Below are positions 47,253-58,250 of a stretch of 64,000 bases of DNA, piece by piece. Every line of letters begins with the position of its first letter. The first letter of the stretch is position 1. The DNA is taken from the NCBI GenBank assembly GCA_001972305.1, contig BDDD01002665.1, forward strand, positions 175,868 through 239,867, written 5' to 3'. Below the pieces are notes generated by a model. It saw only the letters and a program-made list of their open reading frames with translations, was not told the origin of the DNA and ran no database searches. This stretch comes from Cephalotus follicularis (Eukaryota; Streptophyta; Magnoliopsida; Oxalidales; Cephalotaceae). A program made the position numbers and the translations under genes.

Positions 47253-49138
47253 ATTAGTACTTCCAGGTCTAGCATTCTAGACCATGTGGCCGAGTGTTAT
47301 CCCATGCCCACACAGCTATTACACAAAAAGTGTTAGACTGTGATGGATGTATCTCATGGTTGATTGTTCCCATAGTATGAGTATGGATTGTTGTTGAGTG
47401 TCTGCAAGCCATTGGCCTTTGATGTGACATAGGGACTAGCTCATATACCACTTCTTAGGGACGGTTGGTATACTGGAGCAGTCACACTTGCTAGTTATGT
47501 ATATGACTGCCGTGCACACATAGTTATTATATTGCACGCATATCATTATTATGCTGTTGCATTAGAAGACATACATGTTATACTGTTGCACGCATGACAT
47601 ACTATTATGCTGTTGCATTAGAGATCATATAATGTATCGCCCCCGAATCCGAGTTCACTTTAAACTCGAAGCTAATCTCGAGGAATCGGTGCATTACGTG
47701 GGGGTGAAACCTTTAATCCTTTAACAATCTTACTAATTGCTAATATTTATCCAATTTCTTGCAACTTGTCATTAAAATATTATATTCTCATTGAAATCAT
47801 AATAAACCATAACAATCATAGTCAATGTCTTCCATCTACACAGGATCTATCATAAGGCATTACACAGCGGAAAATATTAACTTATTACATCAACAGCAGT
47901 TTATATAAAACATTAATGTACAATGTAATTGCTTTCCATATATGCTTTCCGAGCTTCCTTCAACGTTTGAATTCCACGTCAATCATCTCCTAAAAATTTT
48001 ATTTGAAAACAAAACATTGTAAGGAATGAGCTTTAAACAGCCCAGTAATAATCATAGTTATAAAAACGTTATCGAAATTTCTTTTTGATAATTATTGTCA
48101 AAAAGTTCTTAATCATGCATTTTTCTGGCATATAACATAGCCATACTTGAAAATAGAACATCATTAAAATTCTTTTCTGATATAAAACCAACACGTTTTG
48201 TATTCATTTCTTATTTAAAATCACTTTCATTCTTTTCTGTTCATATCTCATGAAACACAACATTTCATTTCTTTTTCTGACCATATCTCATGAATCAGAA
48301 CATTCCATAAATAACTGAGGGGTCGTATAAACTTAAATAACCCAATTAAACCAGTCATCGGGGCATTGTGCACTTCCCCGATCACTAACTTACATCACAT
48401 GCATGTCCGTGAGCACTCTCCGCTCATAACATTAATCCTCATCTAGATTAATCCTCCTTGGATAGCAATCCAGTAGTTGTTCATCTCAGTTCATTTCATT
48501 TTCACCTTTCATAAATCATTTTCTTAAATACTTTGAGTGGTCAGCTCAAAGCATTCATAAAATAAATTCGTACAACATTTATAAAACTGAATTTACATAT
48601 AGCAACGTAAAACAGTAAAATCATAAAATCATAACTTTCATGACGAAAAATAAACAACGTAAAATAGTAAAATTAGCTCGATAACTTCAAATGATAAAAT
48701 CATAACTTCCGTAATAGTAGAATATAATCATATAAAAATTGGCGGAATTTCGGAATACATAAAGCATGATAAAAAAAATTAAAGGATTAACATTAAGGTA
48801 AATATCTCAATGAATTTAGAAGCTAAAACTCGTAAATAAAGTTAACGTAAATATTTTAACGAATTCGTAAATTTTAACTGGTAAATAAAACTATAACAAA
48901 ATATCAGAAAATGCAACATTTAATAATTTAGAAAATAAATGGAATAAAATACTTTGGCGAAAGTAAGATTTTTCCTTACATTGCTTTAATCTCCTTCTCT
49001 TCTTTTCTACACTGAAGTAATTTCAGCAGAACTTTCCCTCTCTTTCTCCTCTTTCTCTACTTCTTTCTCTCTTTCTCTTCTCTTTCTCTCTCAAACTCTC
49101 AGACTCTCTTTGCGGTAAAATCTGCCGAAGTTACCTCC

Positions 49139-49148
49139 CTATTTATAG
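49139..49148 (-). promoter_or_regulatory. Probable TATA box, 3' LTR of element Q
   Basis: CTATAAATAG inside the palindromic CCCTATTTATAGGG; the matching box in the 5' LTR, 56512-56521, would drive the element. Confidence 0.55.
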
Positions 49149-49704
49149 GGAGAGTCTTCAGCCGCCCCACGTCACTCTTCTCCATAAAAAAAACATGTGG
49201 CGTCTTTTTACTTAAGGCGGCTAAAACTTTTTACCGCCATCCACCCGTTGCTCGCCACGCGTCCTTTCTTAAAATTATTAACGCGCTAAACGATAAAACA
49301 ACCGACATTTTCGAGGAATATTCCTTAAGAGTCGGAGGTTAAGTGCTAAGAGTCGCCTCTTTAGCCCTAAAGCGCTGCCGCTTAGACCACGAAGCGTCGC
49401 CGGTTAAACGTATTAACAAAGAAAATGGGCTTTCACTTTCGGCAAAAACGCTTAAAAGCATCGGCACTTTTGGCTAAAACATCTGTCTTGAAATTAGTCG
49501 ACACTTAAGGAATTTCACCGCATAACCAAGGCAAACTGTCGACGCTTTGTAAACTGTCGATGATTATTCTTGGTAGTTGACGCTTTCAACGTTGCAAAAC
49601 ATGCGCAAAACGTTTTCTCACATTACAAGCTCTAGAACAACCATATAACAATGACTTCAACAAAATTTCTAGTTCAAAACAAATAGCCAAATTCAATTTT
49701 CTTC

Positions 49705-49800
49705 CAGGGGGGCTGTCCCCGAGCCCCTGCCCGCTGTCCAGGCAGTGGGCCCCCCCGTCCGCTCACCAGGGAGCGGAACCCCCGAACCCCCTGAGCGTTA
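49705..49800. other. GC-rich block in LTR of element Q (second copy 57075-57175)
   Basis: About 95 bp with long C and G runs (GGGGGGCTGTCCCCGAGCCCC, GGGCCCCCCCGTCCGCTC, GGGAGCGGAACCCCCGAACCCCC), in contrast to its AT-rich surroundings. Several self-complementary segments (TCCGCTC/GAGCGGA) could fold. Conserved in both LTRs. Confidence 0.75.
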
Positions 49801-49892
49801 GGGTATTATTACGGGCCCCAAAAATATTTTTCAACCTTAACAATGACAATCATATTTCCATATAACTTTAACAAAATTTTCCAGTCATTACA

Positions 49893-49905
49893 TTCTACCC
49901 TCCTT
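49893..49905 (-). other. Polypurine tract of element Q
   Basis: The minus strand reads AAGGAGGGTAGAA directly before the 3' LTR start (TGTAATGACTGG). Confidence 0.8.
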
Positions 49906-49930
49906 ATAAAAATTTTGTCCTCAAAATTTG

Positions 49931-51480
49931 TTACACATCAGACTCAAAAAGGTGAGGGTATTCCTTTCTCATTGTTTCTTCCAATTCGCAGATAGCTTCT
50001 TCAACTCCATGATTTCTCCATGAAACTTTTACTTAGGGAATTGTCTTGGTCCTTAGAATTTGCTCTTTATGATCCAGAATTTCCATTGGTTGTTCATCGT
50101 ATGACAAGTCTTCATGTACTTGAACCGGTTCAGCTCTTAGAACATGAGATGGGTTGGCTATATACTTTCGGAGTAGCGATACATGGAACACATTGTGAAC
50201 GTGAGATAGACTTGGTGGCAAAGCAAGCCTATACGCAACTTCTCCTATCCTTTCCAAAATCTCATATGGACTAATGTATCGAGGACTAAGCTTTCCCTTC
50301 TTGGCAAACCGCATCACTCCTTTCCATGGTGATACCTTGAGAAAAACATGATCCCCAACTTCAAAATGTAGCTCTCTCCGTCTTTTATCTGCATAGCTCT
50401 TCTTTCTACTTTGGGCTGTTAAGAGGCATTTCCGAATCAGTTTCACTTTCTCGGTTGTACCATTTCTGGTCCCAATAACTTCCGTTCTCCTACCTCTTCC
50501 CAACAAATAGACGTTTGACACCTCCATCCGTAAAGTGCTTCAAAAGGTGCCATCTGTATGCTAGCTTGGAAGCTGTTGTTGTAAGCAAACTCAATCAGAG
50601 TGATATGCTGTTCCCAGTTTCCTTGGAAATCTATAATACAAGCATGTAACATGTCTTCCAATGTTTGAATGGTTCGTTCCGATTGCCCATCTGTCTACAG
50701 GTGGTACGCCGTACTAAAGTTTAGTCTTGTACCCAAAGCATTCTGTAAACTCTTCCAAAAGCGTGACGTGAAGCGGGGGTCTCGATCAGAAACGATCGAT
50801 ACTGGTATACCATGTAATCTGATGATCTCTTGTTCATATACCCTTGCCAATTGACTCAATGAATGACTGTCTTTGATCGATTGAAAATGAGCTGACTTCG
50901 TTAAACGATCCACAACTACCCATATTGTATTATTCCCTTTTGTTGACCTTGGAAGTCCGGTTACAAAGTCCATGCTGATATGCTCCCACTTCCATTCAGG
51001 TATGGGAAGTGACTGTAGAGTGGCTTTTGGCACTTGATGCTCAGCTTTCACTTGTTGACATACAAGACATCTTGACACAAAGTCCGCAATTTCTCTTTTC
51101 ATATTATTCCACCAATATAGATCTCGCAGATCCCTATACATCTTTGTACTTCCAAGATGGACTGAGAAATTTGAACTATGTGCTTCCGTCATTAGTTCAT
51201 TTTTCAATTTTGCCTTATCTGGAATGCATAATCTTGTATCGAATCTTAATACGTCATCGACTCCCATGTTAAAACGCGATACTTTTCCAATTCGCACTTG
51301 GTCCACTATCTCCTTAAGTTCCAAGTCCTTAAGCTGACATTGTTTTATTCTTTCCACTAGAGAAGGTTGAGCTATGACTTGAGATAAGGAAGCTCCTTCT
51401 CCTGGTCTTTTCACTTCCAAACTCATCCTTTGGAAATCTCTTATCAATTCATTCTACGAGGTGATCATCATTGCCAAGTT
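49931..51480 (-). pseudogene. Integrase and chromodomain-like end of element Q pol
   Basis: Would insert element DNA and, through its tail, may direct it to chromatin. Read from 51447: MTEAHSSNF...[22 protein letters not shown] (zinc-binding part), MDFVTGLP (Asp), [14 protein letters not shown] (Asp), then TAYHL and a TAG at 50697-50695 where Gln is expected. It resumes with TDGQSERT (Glu), FAYNNSF and MAPFEALYG, then a frameshift near 50460, then FEVGDHVFLKVSPWKG, HNVFHVSLLR and KEQILRTKTIP. A TAA at 50035-50033 is followed by VKVSWRNHGVEEAICELEE, the chromodomain-like end, stopping at 49933-49931. The Q-to-stop change is a C-to-T transition. Confidence 0.88.
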
Positions 51481-53270
51481 CCCCATTCTCTTCCGACTCA
51501 GGGCGTCTGCCACGACATTTGCCTTTCCTGGATGGTACTGAATAGTACAATCGTAATCCTTGATAAGTTCTAACTATCTTCTTTGCCTAATGTTTAACTC
51601 CTTTTGGGTGAAAATATATTTGAGACTTTTGTGATCAGCGAAAATCTCGCACTTTTCTCCATATAAATAGTATTTCCAAATTTTGAGTGCAAAGATAACT
51701 GCAGTCAATTCTAAATCATGGGTAGGATAGTTTTGCTCATGTGCTTTTAAGCTGTCTGGAAGCATAGGTGATCACTTTTCCTTGTTGCATTAGCACGCAA
51801 CCCAACCCTTTGTGAGATGCATCACTGTACACCATAAAACTTTCTGATTTCGTTGGCAAGGCTAATATTGGAGCATTCATTAATCTTTTCTTCAATTCCA
51901 AGAAACTCTTCTCGCATTGGTCGGACCACTCGAACTTTACATTTTTCTGTATCAACCTTGTGAGTAGGTTCGCAACGCGAGACAAATTTTCAACTAACCT
52001 TCGATAATAGCCTGCCAGTCCCAGAAAACTCTGTATCTCAGCTACTAAGGTAGGTCTCTGCCATTCCCTTATTGCCTCTATTTTGGCGGGATCTACCGAT
52101 ATACCTTCCCTTATGATCACGTGTCCCAGAAAGGATACCTCCTCCATCCAAAACTGACATTTGTTGAACTTAGCATAGAATCGTTCCTTCTGCAGTGTTT
52201 GTAACACACAGGTTAAATTCTCCTCTCGACTCTTCGAATATATTAGTATGTCATCGATGAAAACTATCACGAACTGATCCAAATATTCACTGAATACTTT
52301 GTTCATCAAACTCATAAATATTGCTGGAGAGTTCGTCAATCCAAATGACATTACCAAAAACTCATAGTGTCCATATCTCGTTCGAAAGGCAGTTTTCGGT
52401 ATATCATCTTTCTTGACCTTCACTTGATGGTAACCCGATCGAAGATCAATCTTTGAGAAGTATCGAGCATTCTTGAGCTGGTCAAACAAGTCATCAATCC
52501 TTGGTAGTGAGTATTTGTTCTTAATGGTGACTTGATTCAGCTCTCGGTAGTCTATGCAGAGTCTCATTGTCCCATCCTTCTTTTTCACAAACAATATCGG
52601 TGCACCCCAAGGTGATAAACTCGGTCGGATAAACCCTTTATCCAAAAGTTCTTGTAACTGAGTCTTCAATTCTTTCAACTCAGATGGGGCCATGCGGTAT
52701 GGACTTTTTGAAATAGGAGCTATTCCCAACACCATATCAATGGTAAACTCCACTTCTCGATCTGGTGGAATACCGGGTAGATCTTCAGGAAATACATCCA
52801 TAAATTCTTTCACAATATGAACATCTTCGATTCTCAATTTCTCTTCCTTGGTGTCCAATACATATGCGAGGTAACCTTCGTAACCGCTTTTCAATAATCG
52901 CTTAGCTTGCATTGACGATATGAACTTCAAAGGTTTCCTAACTCCAGTACTCTGGAAACTAAACTCAGGTTGACCCGGTATAGTAAACTTTACTTCCTTT
53001 TTGAAACAGTCAACACTAGCATGATTCGCCGAAAGCCAATCCATGCCTAGTATGACATCAAAGTTTAGGATTGCTAAAGGTACTAGGTCTACTAGCATTA
53101 TCCTTTCACATATTAGTTAGTCACAAGATTTATATACTTTGTCTACCCCCAAGGTATTACCAGTTGGCGTTACAACGACTAAACCTATTTCTAGTTCTTG
53201 TGATGGGGTATTTATACATTGTGCAAAAGATAAAGACACAAACTAATGTGTCGCTCCCGTATCAAACAAT
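51480..53270 (-). pseudogene. Protease, RT and RNase H of element Q pol
   Basis: The protease motif DTGAT (53263-53249) is followed by His and a TAG where Ser is usual. From 53098 a 453-codon frame is open: VILGMDWL (residues 15-22, protease flap region), [55 protein letters not shown] (RT active site, about residue 280), [16 protein letters not shown], then RNase [11 protein letters not shown]. RNase H is broken by a frameshift near 51745, continues as [10 protein letters not shown] and [11 protein letters not shown], and has a TAG in place of Trp (RRWLEL) at 51576-51574; [15 protein letters not shown] follows. RT is the best preserved catalytic domain in the window. Confidence 0.9.
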
Positions 53271-53339
53271 ATATAACTAGCTTTAGAGCATACAGGAAAA
53301 GTACCTGTCACCACATCGTTGGGATTTTCCGTTTCATCA

Positions 53340-54379
53340 GCTATCATAGCATATGTTCTGGCTGGCGCTCTTTGTTACTGGGCTCCGTTCCCTCCTTGTC
53401 CTCCCGTTCTTGGTCGGGTACATTGGTTGGACATGTGTCCTTCCTGACCACAATTGTAACATCTGATGGGTCGTTGATTCTGGATTTGACCTTGTCCTTG
53501 CTTGCATTCTCTTATTTGATGTCCTGGTTTTCCACACTTATGACATACTCCTTTTCCTAGCAAGCATTCCCCACGATGAATTTTTTCGCATTGCTGGCAG
53601 GGTTTGTGGTCTCCTCCCCCATCAGATTTTCCTTTCTTGTTTTTATTATTAGAGGATTCACCTACCTTCCTCTTTCCTTGCCCTTGACCTGCTCATTGTT
53701 GTTGGTACTTTTGATTACCCACCTCTATCCTCATCGCACATCTCAAGACTGCCTCATAAGTTTGTAGGTCTTGTGCTATCAACAGTCTTCGAATATGAGG
53801 TTTCAAACCCTAGCAACACCTGTTTTCCCTTCTCTCTTCTGTTGATACTATATGAGTCGCGTATCGAGACAATCTTGAAAAGTTTGCCTCGTACTGGGCT
53901 ACAGTTTCTGATTCACCTTGTTCCAAATGAAGGAAGTCCTCTTCCATCTTATCCTTCATTGCTTGCGGAAAATATTTGTCCATGAATATTTTCTTAAACT
54001 CCTCCCATGTCATTGCTTTTATTTCTCGTTGTGTCTTCGTCCTTTCTATCATATCCCACCATTGATTTGCCTCTCTGTCTAATTTGTATATTGAAAACTC
54101 CACTTTTTGATGATCTAGTGCTCTGAAAATCTTTTCATTCCCTTGGATCCATGCTTCTGCTTCTAAAGGATCCGTCGTTCCCGAAAAGGTTCTCGGATTG
54201 TGCCTTGAGAATTGTTCTAATGTTGGTCTTGCTAGCGGAGGTGCTTGATGATTATTACCATTGTTATTGGCTATAACCTGAGCCAATCGGTTCAACACAG
54301 TGTTTAGGGAATTATCTTCTCCCTCGTCGTGTGCGTTTCCATTTCTTCTTTGGTTACGATTCCTTCTTACGTTAGCCAT
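53340..54379 (-). pseudogene. gag of element Q
   Basis: Starts at ATG 54379 (MANVRRNRNQRRNG). The N-terminal part is open to 53810 (WIQGNEKIFRALD, WWDMIERTK, FMDKYFPQAMK, FLHLEQGE, FSRLSRYA), then a TAG in RCC*GLK and a TGA near 53696 break it. The C-terminal part carries CEKIHRGECLLG plus two zinc knuckles, CHKCGKPGHQIREC and CYNCGQEGHMSNQC (about 53545-53425). Two tandem knuckles distinguish it from the single-knuckle gags of elements A and C. A start at 54379 suits the AT-rich leader and the separate ORF upstream. Confidence 0.87.
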
Positions 54380-54539
54380 CTAGTTAGCATTCACAAGTTA
54401 GTTCTTATTTTTTAAACAATTCTACTCATACTAGGTAAAACAATTAAATTCTAATGCTCCAGATTTCTCATGAAACTAACACTTTTATTTATTCTACACA
54501 TATTTCACATATTATACATCAAGTTTCTTTCTTATCTCT

Positions 54540-54911
54540 CTAATTTCCATCACCAGAATCATCCATATCAGGTAGTTCTTCTTGTATACGCCTAATCATC
54601 ATCTGCAGATTTTCCCTAACTCCCCTCATGATTATTCCGATAATCCCGCATATATATCTTAGAAGGACTTTCAAACTTGATTTAGTTTCTCTAAGGATCT
54701 CGTTCTTTCTTTCTAACTCTGCATTATATTCTTCCTCAATCTGGTATATATGTGTATAAAACTCCTCTCTATTATTTGCTATCATTTGTCTCAAAGCTTC
54801 TTTTTCCTCATGCAACTTCTGGTTCTTTTCCAACAGAACTTGTACATGCCATTCTACCCGTTCAGACGATCCGCACTGAGAGGATTGCGTACTACCGCTT
54901 ATCGTTGACAT
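54540..54911 (-). CDS. Small ORF between PBS and gag of element Q
   Basis: A 123-codon frame (ATG 54911, stop 54540) that begins 60 bases inside the PBS, upstream of and separate from gag. Composition: Ser/Thr-rich start (STISGSTQSSQ), a long charged helix (LLEKNQKLHEEKEALRQM...EEEYNAELERKNEILRETK) with coiled-coil-like spacing, a short hydrophobic stretch (YICGIIGIIM), then an acidic end (PDMDDSGDGN). I recognise no family. Ogre-type gypsy elements are known for an ORF before gag, but Q is chromovirus-like. It is intact while gag and pol are broken, though at this length chance survival is possible. Confidence 0.5.
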   Translation of the reverse strand: MSTISGSTQSSQCGSSERVEWHVQVLLEKNQKLHEEKEALRQMIANNREEFYTHIYQIEEEYNAELERKNEILRETKSSLKVLLRYICGIIGIIMRGVRENLQMMIRRIQEELPDMDDSGDGN

Positions 54912-54970
54912 CTAAAAATCAGATTAGCAAATACACAATTTATATCCTCAAATAATTCAATAAATCAATT

Positions 54971-54981
54971 CTCTGATACCA
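54971..54981 (-). other. Primer binding site of element Q (initiator tRNA-Met)
   Basis: TGGTATCAGAG on the minus strand, 4 bases inside the 5' LTR terminus (TGTAACGCCCC at 54986). Confidence 0.9.
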
Positions 54982-54985
54982 TTAC

Positions 54986-57265
54986 TGTAACGCCCCTGAA
55001 TCCGAGTTCACTTTAAACTCAAAGCTAATCTCAAGGAATCGGTGCGTTACGTGGGGGTGAAACCTTTAATCCTTTAACAATCTTACTAATTGCTAATATT
55101 TATCCAATTTCTTGCAACATGTCATTAAAATATTATATTCTCATTGAAATCATCATAAACCATAACAATCATAGTCAATGTCTTCCATCTACACAGGATA
55201 TATCATAAGGCATTACACAGCGGAAAATATTAACTTATTACATCAACAGCAGTTTATATAAAACATTAATGTATAATGTAATTGCTTTCCATATATGCTT
55301 TCCAAGCTTCCTTTAAAGTTTGAATTCCACGTCAATCATCTCCTAAAAATTTTATTTGAAAACAAAACATTGCAAGGAATGAGTTTTAAACAACCCAGTA
55401 AGAATCATAGTTATAAAAACGTTATCAAAATTTCTTTTTGATAATTATTGTCAAAAAGTTCTTAATCATACATTTTTCTGGCATATAACATTGCCATACT
55501 TGAAAATAAAACATCATTAAAATTCTTTTCTGGTATAAAACCAACACGTTTCACATTCATTTCTTATTTAAAATCACATTCATTCTTTTCTGTTCATATC
55601 TCATGAAACAGAACATTTCATTTCTTTTTCTGACCATATCTCATGAATCAGAACATTCCATAAATAACTGAGGGGTCGTATAAACTTAAATAACCCAATT
55701 GAACTAGTCATCGGGGCATTGTGCACTTCCCCGATCACCAACTTACATCACATGCATGTCCGTGAGCACTCTCCGCTCATAACATTAATCCTCGTCTAGA
55801 TTAATCCTCCCTGGATCGCAATCCAGTAGTTGTTCATCTCAGTTCATTTCATTTTCACCTTTCATAAATCATTTTCTTAAATACTTTGAGTGATCAGCTC
55901 AAAGCATTCATAAAATAAATTCGTACAACATTTGTAAAACTGAGTTTACATATAGCAATGTAAAACAGTAAAATGATAAAATCATAACTTTCATGACGAA
56001 AAATAAACAACGTAAAATAGTAAAATTAGCTCAATAACTTCAAATGATAAAATCATAACTTCCGTAATAGTAGAATATAATCATATAAAAATTGGCAGAA
56101 TTTCGGAATACATAAAGCATGATAAAAAAAATTAAAGTATTAACATTCAGGTAAATATCTCAATGAATTTAGAAGCTAAAACTAGTAAATAAAGTTAACG
56201 TAAATATTTTAACGAATTCATAAATTTTAACTAGTAAATAAAACTATAACAAAAAATCAAAAAATACAACATTTAATAATTTAGAAAATAAATGGAATAA
56301 AATACTTTGACGAAAGTAAGATTTTTCCTTACATTGCTTTAATCTCCTTCTCTTCTTTTCTACACTGAAGTAATTTCAGCAGAACTTTCCCTCTCTTTTC
56401 TCCTATTTCTCTACTTCCTTCTCTCTTTCTCTTCTCTTTCTCTCTTCTTTCTCTCTTTCTCTCTCAAACTCTCAAACTCTCTTTGCGGTAAAATCTACCG
56501 AAGTTACCTCCCTATTTATAGGGAGAGTCTTCAGTCACCCCACGTCACTCTTCTCCATAAAAAAATGACATGTGGCGTCTTTTTACTTGAGGCGGCTAAA
56601 ATTTTTTACCGCCTTCCACCCGTTGCTCGCCACGCGTCCTTTCTTAAAATTATTAATGCGCTAAATGACAAAATAGCCGGCATTTTCGAGGAATATTCCT
56701 TAAGAGTCGGAGGTTAAGCGCTAAAAGTTGCCTCTTTAGCCCTTAAGCGCTGCTGCTTAGACCACGAAGCGTCGTCGGTTAAACGCATTAACAAAGAAAA
56801 TGGGCTTTAACTGTCGACAAAAACGCTTAAAAGCGTCGGCACTTTTGGCTAAAACGTTTGTCTTGAAATTAGTCGACACTTAGGGAATTTCACCGCATAT
56901 CCAAGGCAAACTGTCAACTCTTTGTAAACTGTCGACGATTATTCTTGGAAGTTGATGCTTTCAACGTTGCAAAACATGCGCAAAACATTTTCTCACGTTA
57001 CAAGCTCTAGAACAACCATATAACAATGACTTCAACAAAATTTCTAGTCGAAAACAAATAGCCAAATTCAATTTTCTTCCGGGGGCATTGCCCCCGAGCC
57101 GTTACCCGTTGTCCGGGCAGCGGGACCCCTGTCCGCTCACCGGGGAGCGGAACCCTCGAACCCCCCGAGCATTAGGGTAATATTACGGGCCCCAAAATTA
57201 TTTTCCAACCTTAACAATGGCAATCATATTTCCATATAACTTTAACAAAATTTTCCAGTCATTAC
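54986..57265 (-). repeat. 5' LTR of element Q
   Basis: From TGTAACGCCCC to CAGTCATTAC(T), 2.28 kb, matching 47633-49892 over its full length with scattered substitutions (mostly transitions) and a few small indels (an extra TTCTCTCTTTC unit near 56440). TATA box at 56512-56521; motif region 56700-56960; GC block 57075-57175. Confidence 0.9.
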
Positions 57266-58033
57266 TTATATTATTATACTGTTGCTTGCATAGCATTTGT
57301 ATAGCCTACACGACATTATGTCGCTGACCCATTTCCCCTGTATGCGGAATGGGTCAGGCCCAGGTGATGGATTGCATTGAGGCAGGCTTAGACGGATGGG
57401 TTCTCTACAGCAGGTTTCGTATATGGACGCTTATGGATTTGTTATACAAACTGTATAAAAGAGGTTGTATGTATGAGAGACTAGACTAAAGATGTAGTAG
57501 AGTTATGTTTATTCACCTATCGACCTGCCGGCATGTGGCAGTGCTTATGAGATGTGTGTTGATGTATTTGAGATAGTATAAACTGTTGATTCCTCCTTCG
57601 GGAGTGTGGTTGTTGAGGGCTAAGCCCATATATAAAATGTGTTTTCTTTACAGGAGGATATAGTCTGATAAACGAATACATCATGCCCGATTTTGGGGGG
57701 ATTATAAGAGTTAGTTTTTATGTAGATTGTTATTCCGCTGATGTCATATGGATGGTTTAAGTTTTAAATTTATAGCACTTTTGGAGTATGAATTATAGGA
57801 GATAAAGGATAGTATGCCGCGTGTCGGGTCGTGGGGGTGACCCCATGGTTCGGGGCGTGATAATATGAATAATTTGTGAATCACTATTTACAGGTACATG
57901 CACGTATAGTCCCTTCATTGACAATGCTCTAATTAAATCTAGGGTACAGATTATGCCAGACCCAAATCATTTAATCTTTAGCCTCGTGACTATCTTTCAA
58001 TAGCCTAAATAATATTAGAGGTGCCCCTCTAAT

Positions 58034-58250
58034 TGTAACGCCCGGTATTTTCCTGAATGTAATATTTTGATTTATGATGTAATCATTAATTTTGATTTAA
58101 TGAGAATGTTGAGTTTTAACCTCAAAAGATGCTTGCAAACCCTAGTTATGGACTTAGAAATGGAGTGCGTATGTTAAAGCTTGAAACGGCGCTGTTTTGG
58201 CCAAAAGACATCGACGTCTTTTGGAAAGGCGTCGACTCCAAGCAATGGAT
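58034..58250 (+). repeat. Truncated LTR head in copia LTR S
   Basis: Begins TGTAACGCCCGG and has a few hundred bases of LTR-like text with one AAAGACATCGACGTCTTTT palindrome and a GGCGTCGACTC. It then stops without a proper LTR end. No TSD match was found. Probably a fragment of a gypsy-type LTR. Confidence 0.5.

Larger units (their letters stand above)
47633..49892 (-). repeat. 3' LTR of element Q
   Basis: From TGTATCGCCC (47633; the other LTR has TGTAACGCCC) to CAGTCATTACA (49892). Contains a CT-rich leader, a TATA box (49139-49148), decayed AAGCGTCGxC motifs (49372-49590) and a GC-rich block (49705-49800). No gene. Confidence 0.9.
47633..57266 (-). mobile_element. Element Q: near full-length Ty3/gypsy chromovirus
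   Basis: Two LTRs (47633-49892, 54986-57265) bracket a 5.1-kb internal region with PBS, an extra ORF, gag, protease, RT, RNase H, integrase and chromodomain-like tail in standard gypsy order. TSD TATAA (47628-47632) against about TATAT (57267-57271). Several stops and frameshifts break it, but no domain is missing, unlike elements A and C. It sits in LTR P in opposite orientation. The LTRs differ by a few percent by eye, so it is young but not recent. Confidence 0.93.
44639..57862 (+). mobile_element. Solo LTR P (gypsy type), interrupted by element Q
   Basis: Starts TGTAATACCC (44639) and ends GGGGCGTGATA (57862), with TSD TTATG (44634-44638) against ATATG (57863-57867). After removing element Q, about 3.6 kb remains. 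In order: (AT)n/(GT)n tract, GA-rich then CT-rich leader, GAGTCGACTC module, TCGA-type array, 52-bp tandem repeats, and a tail with the GGGTCAGGCCCAGGTGATG block. No coding domain, so a solo LTR. The final ATA instead of ACA is shared with LTR N. Confidence 0.82.
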
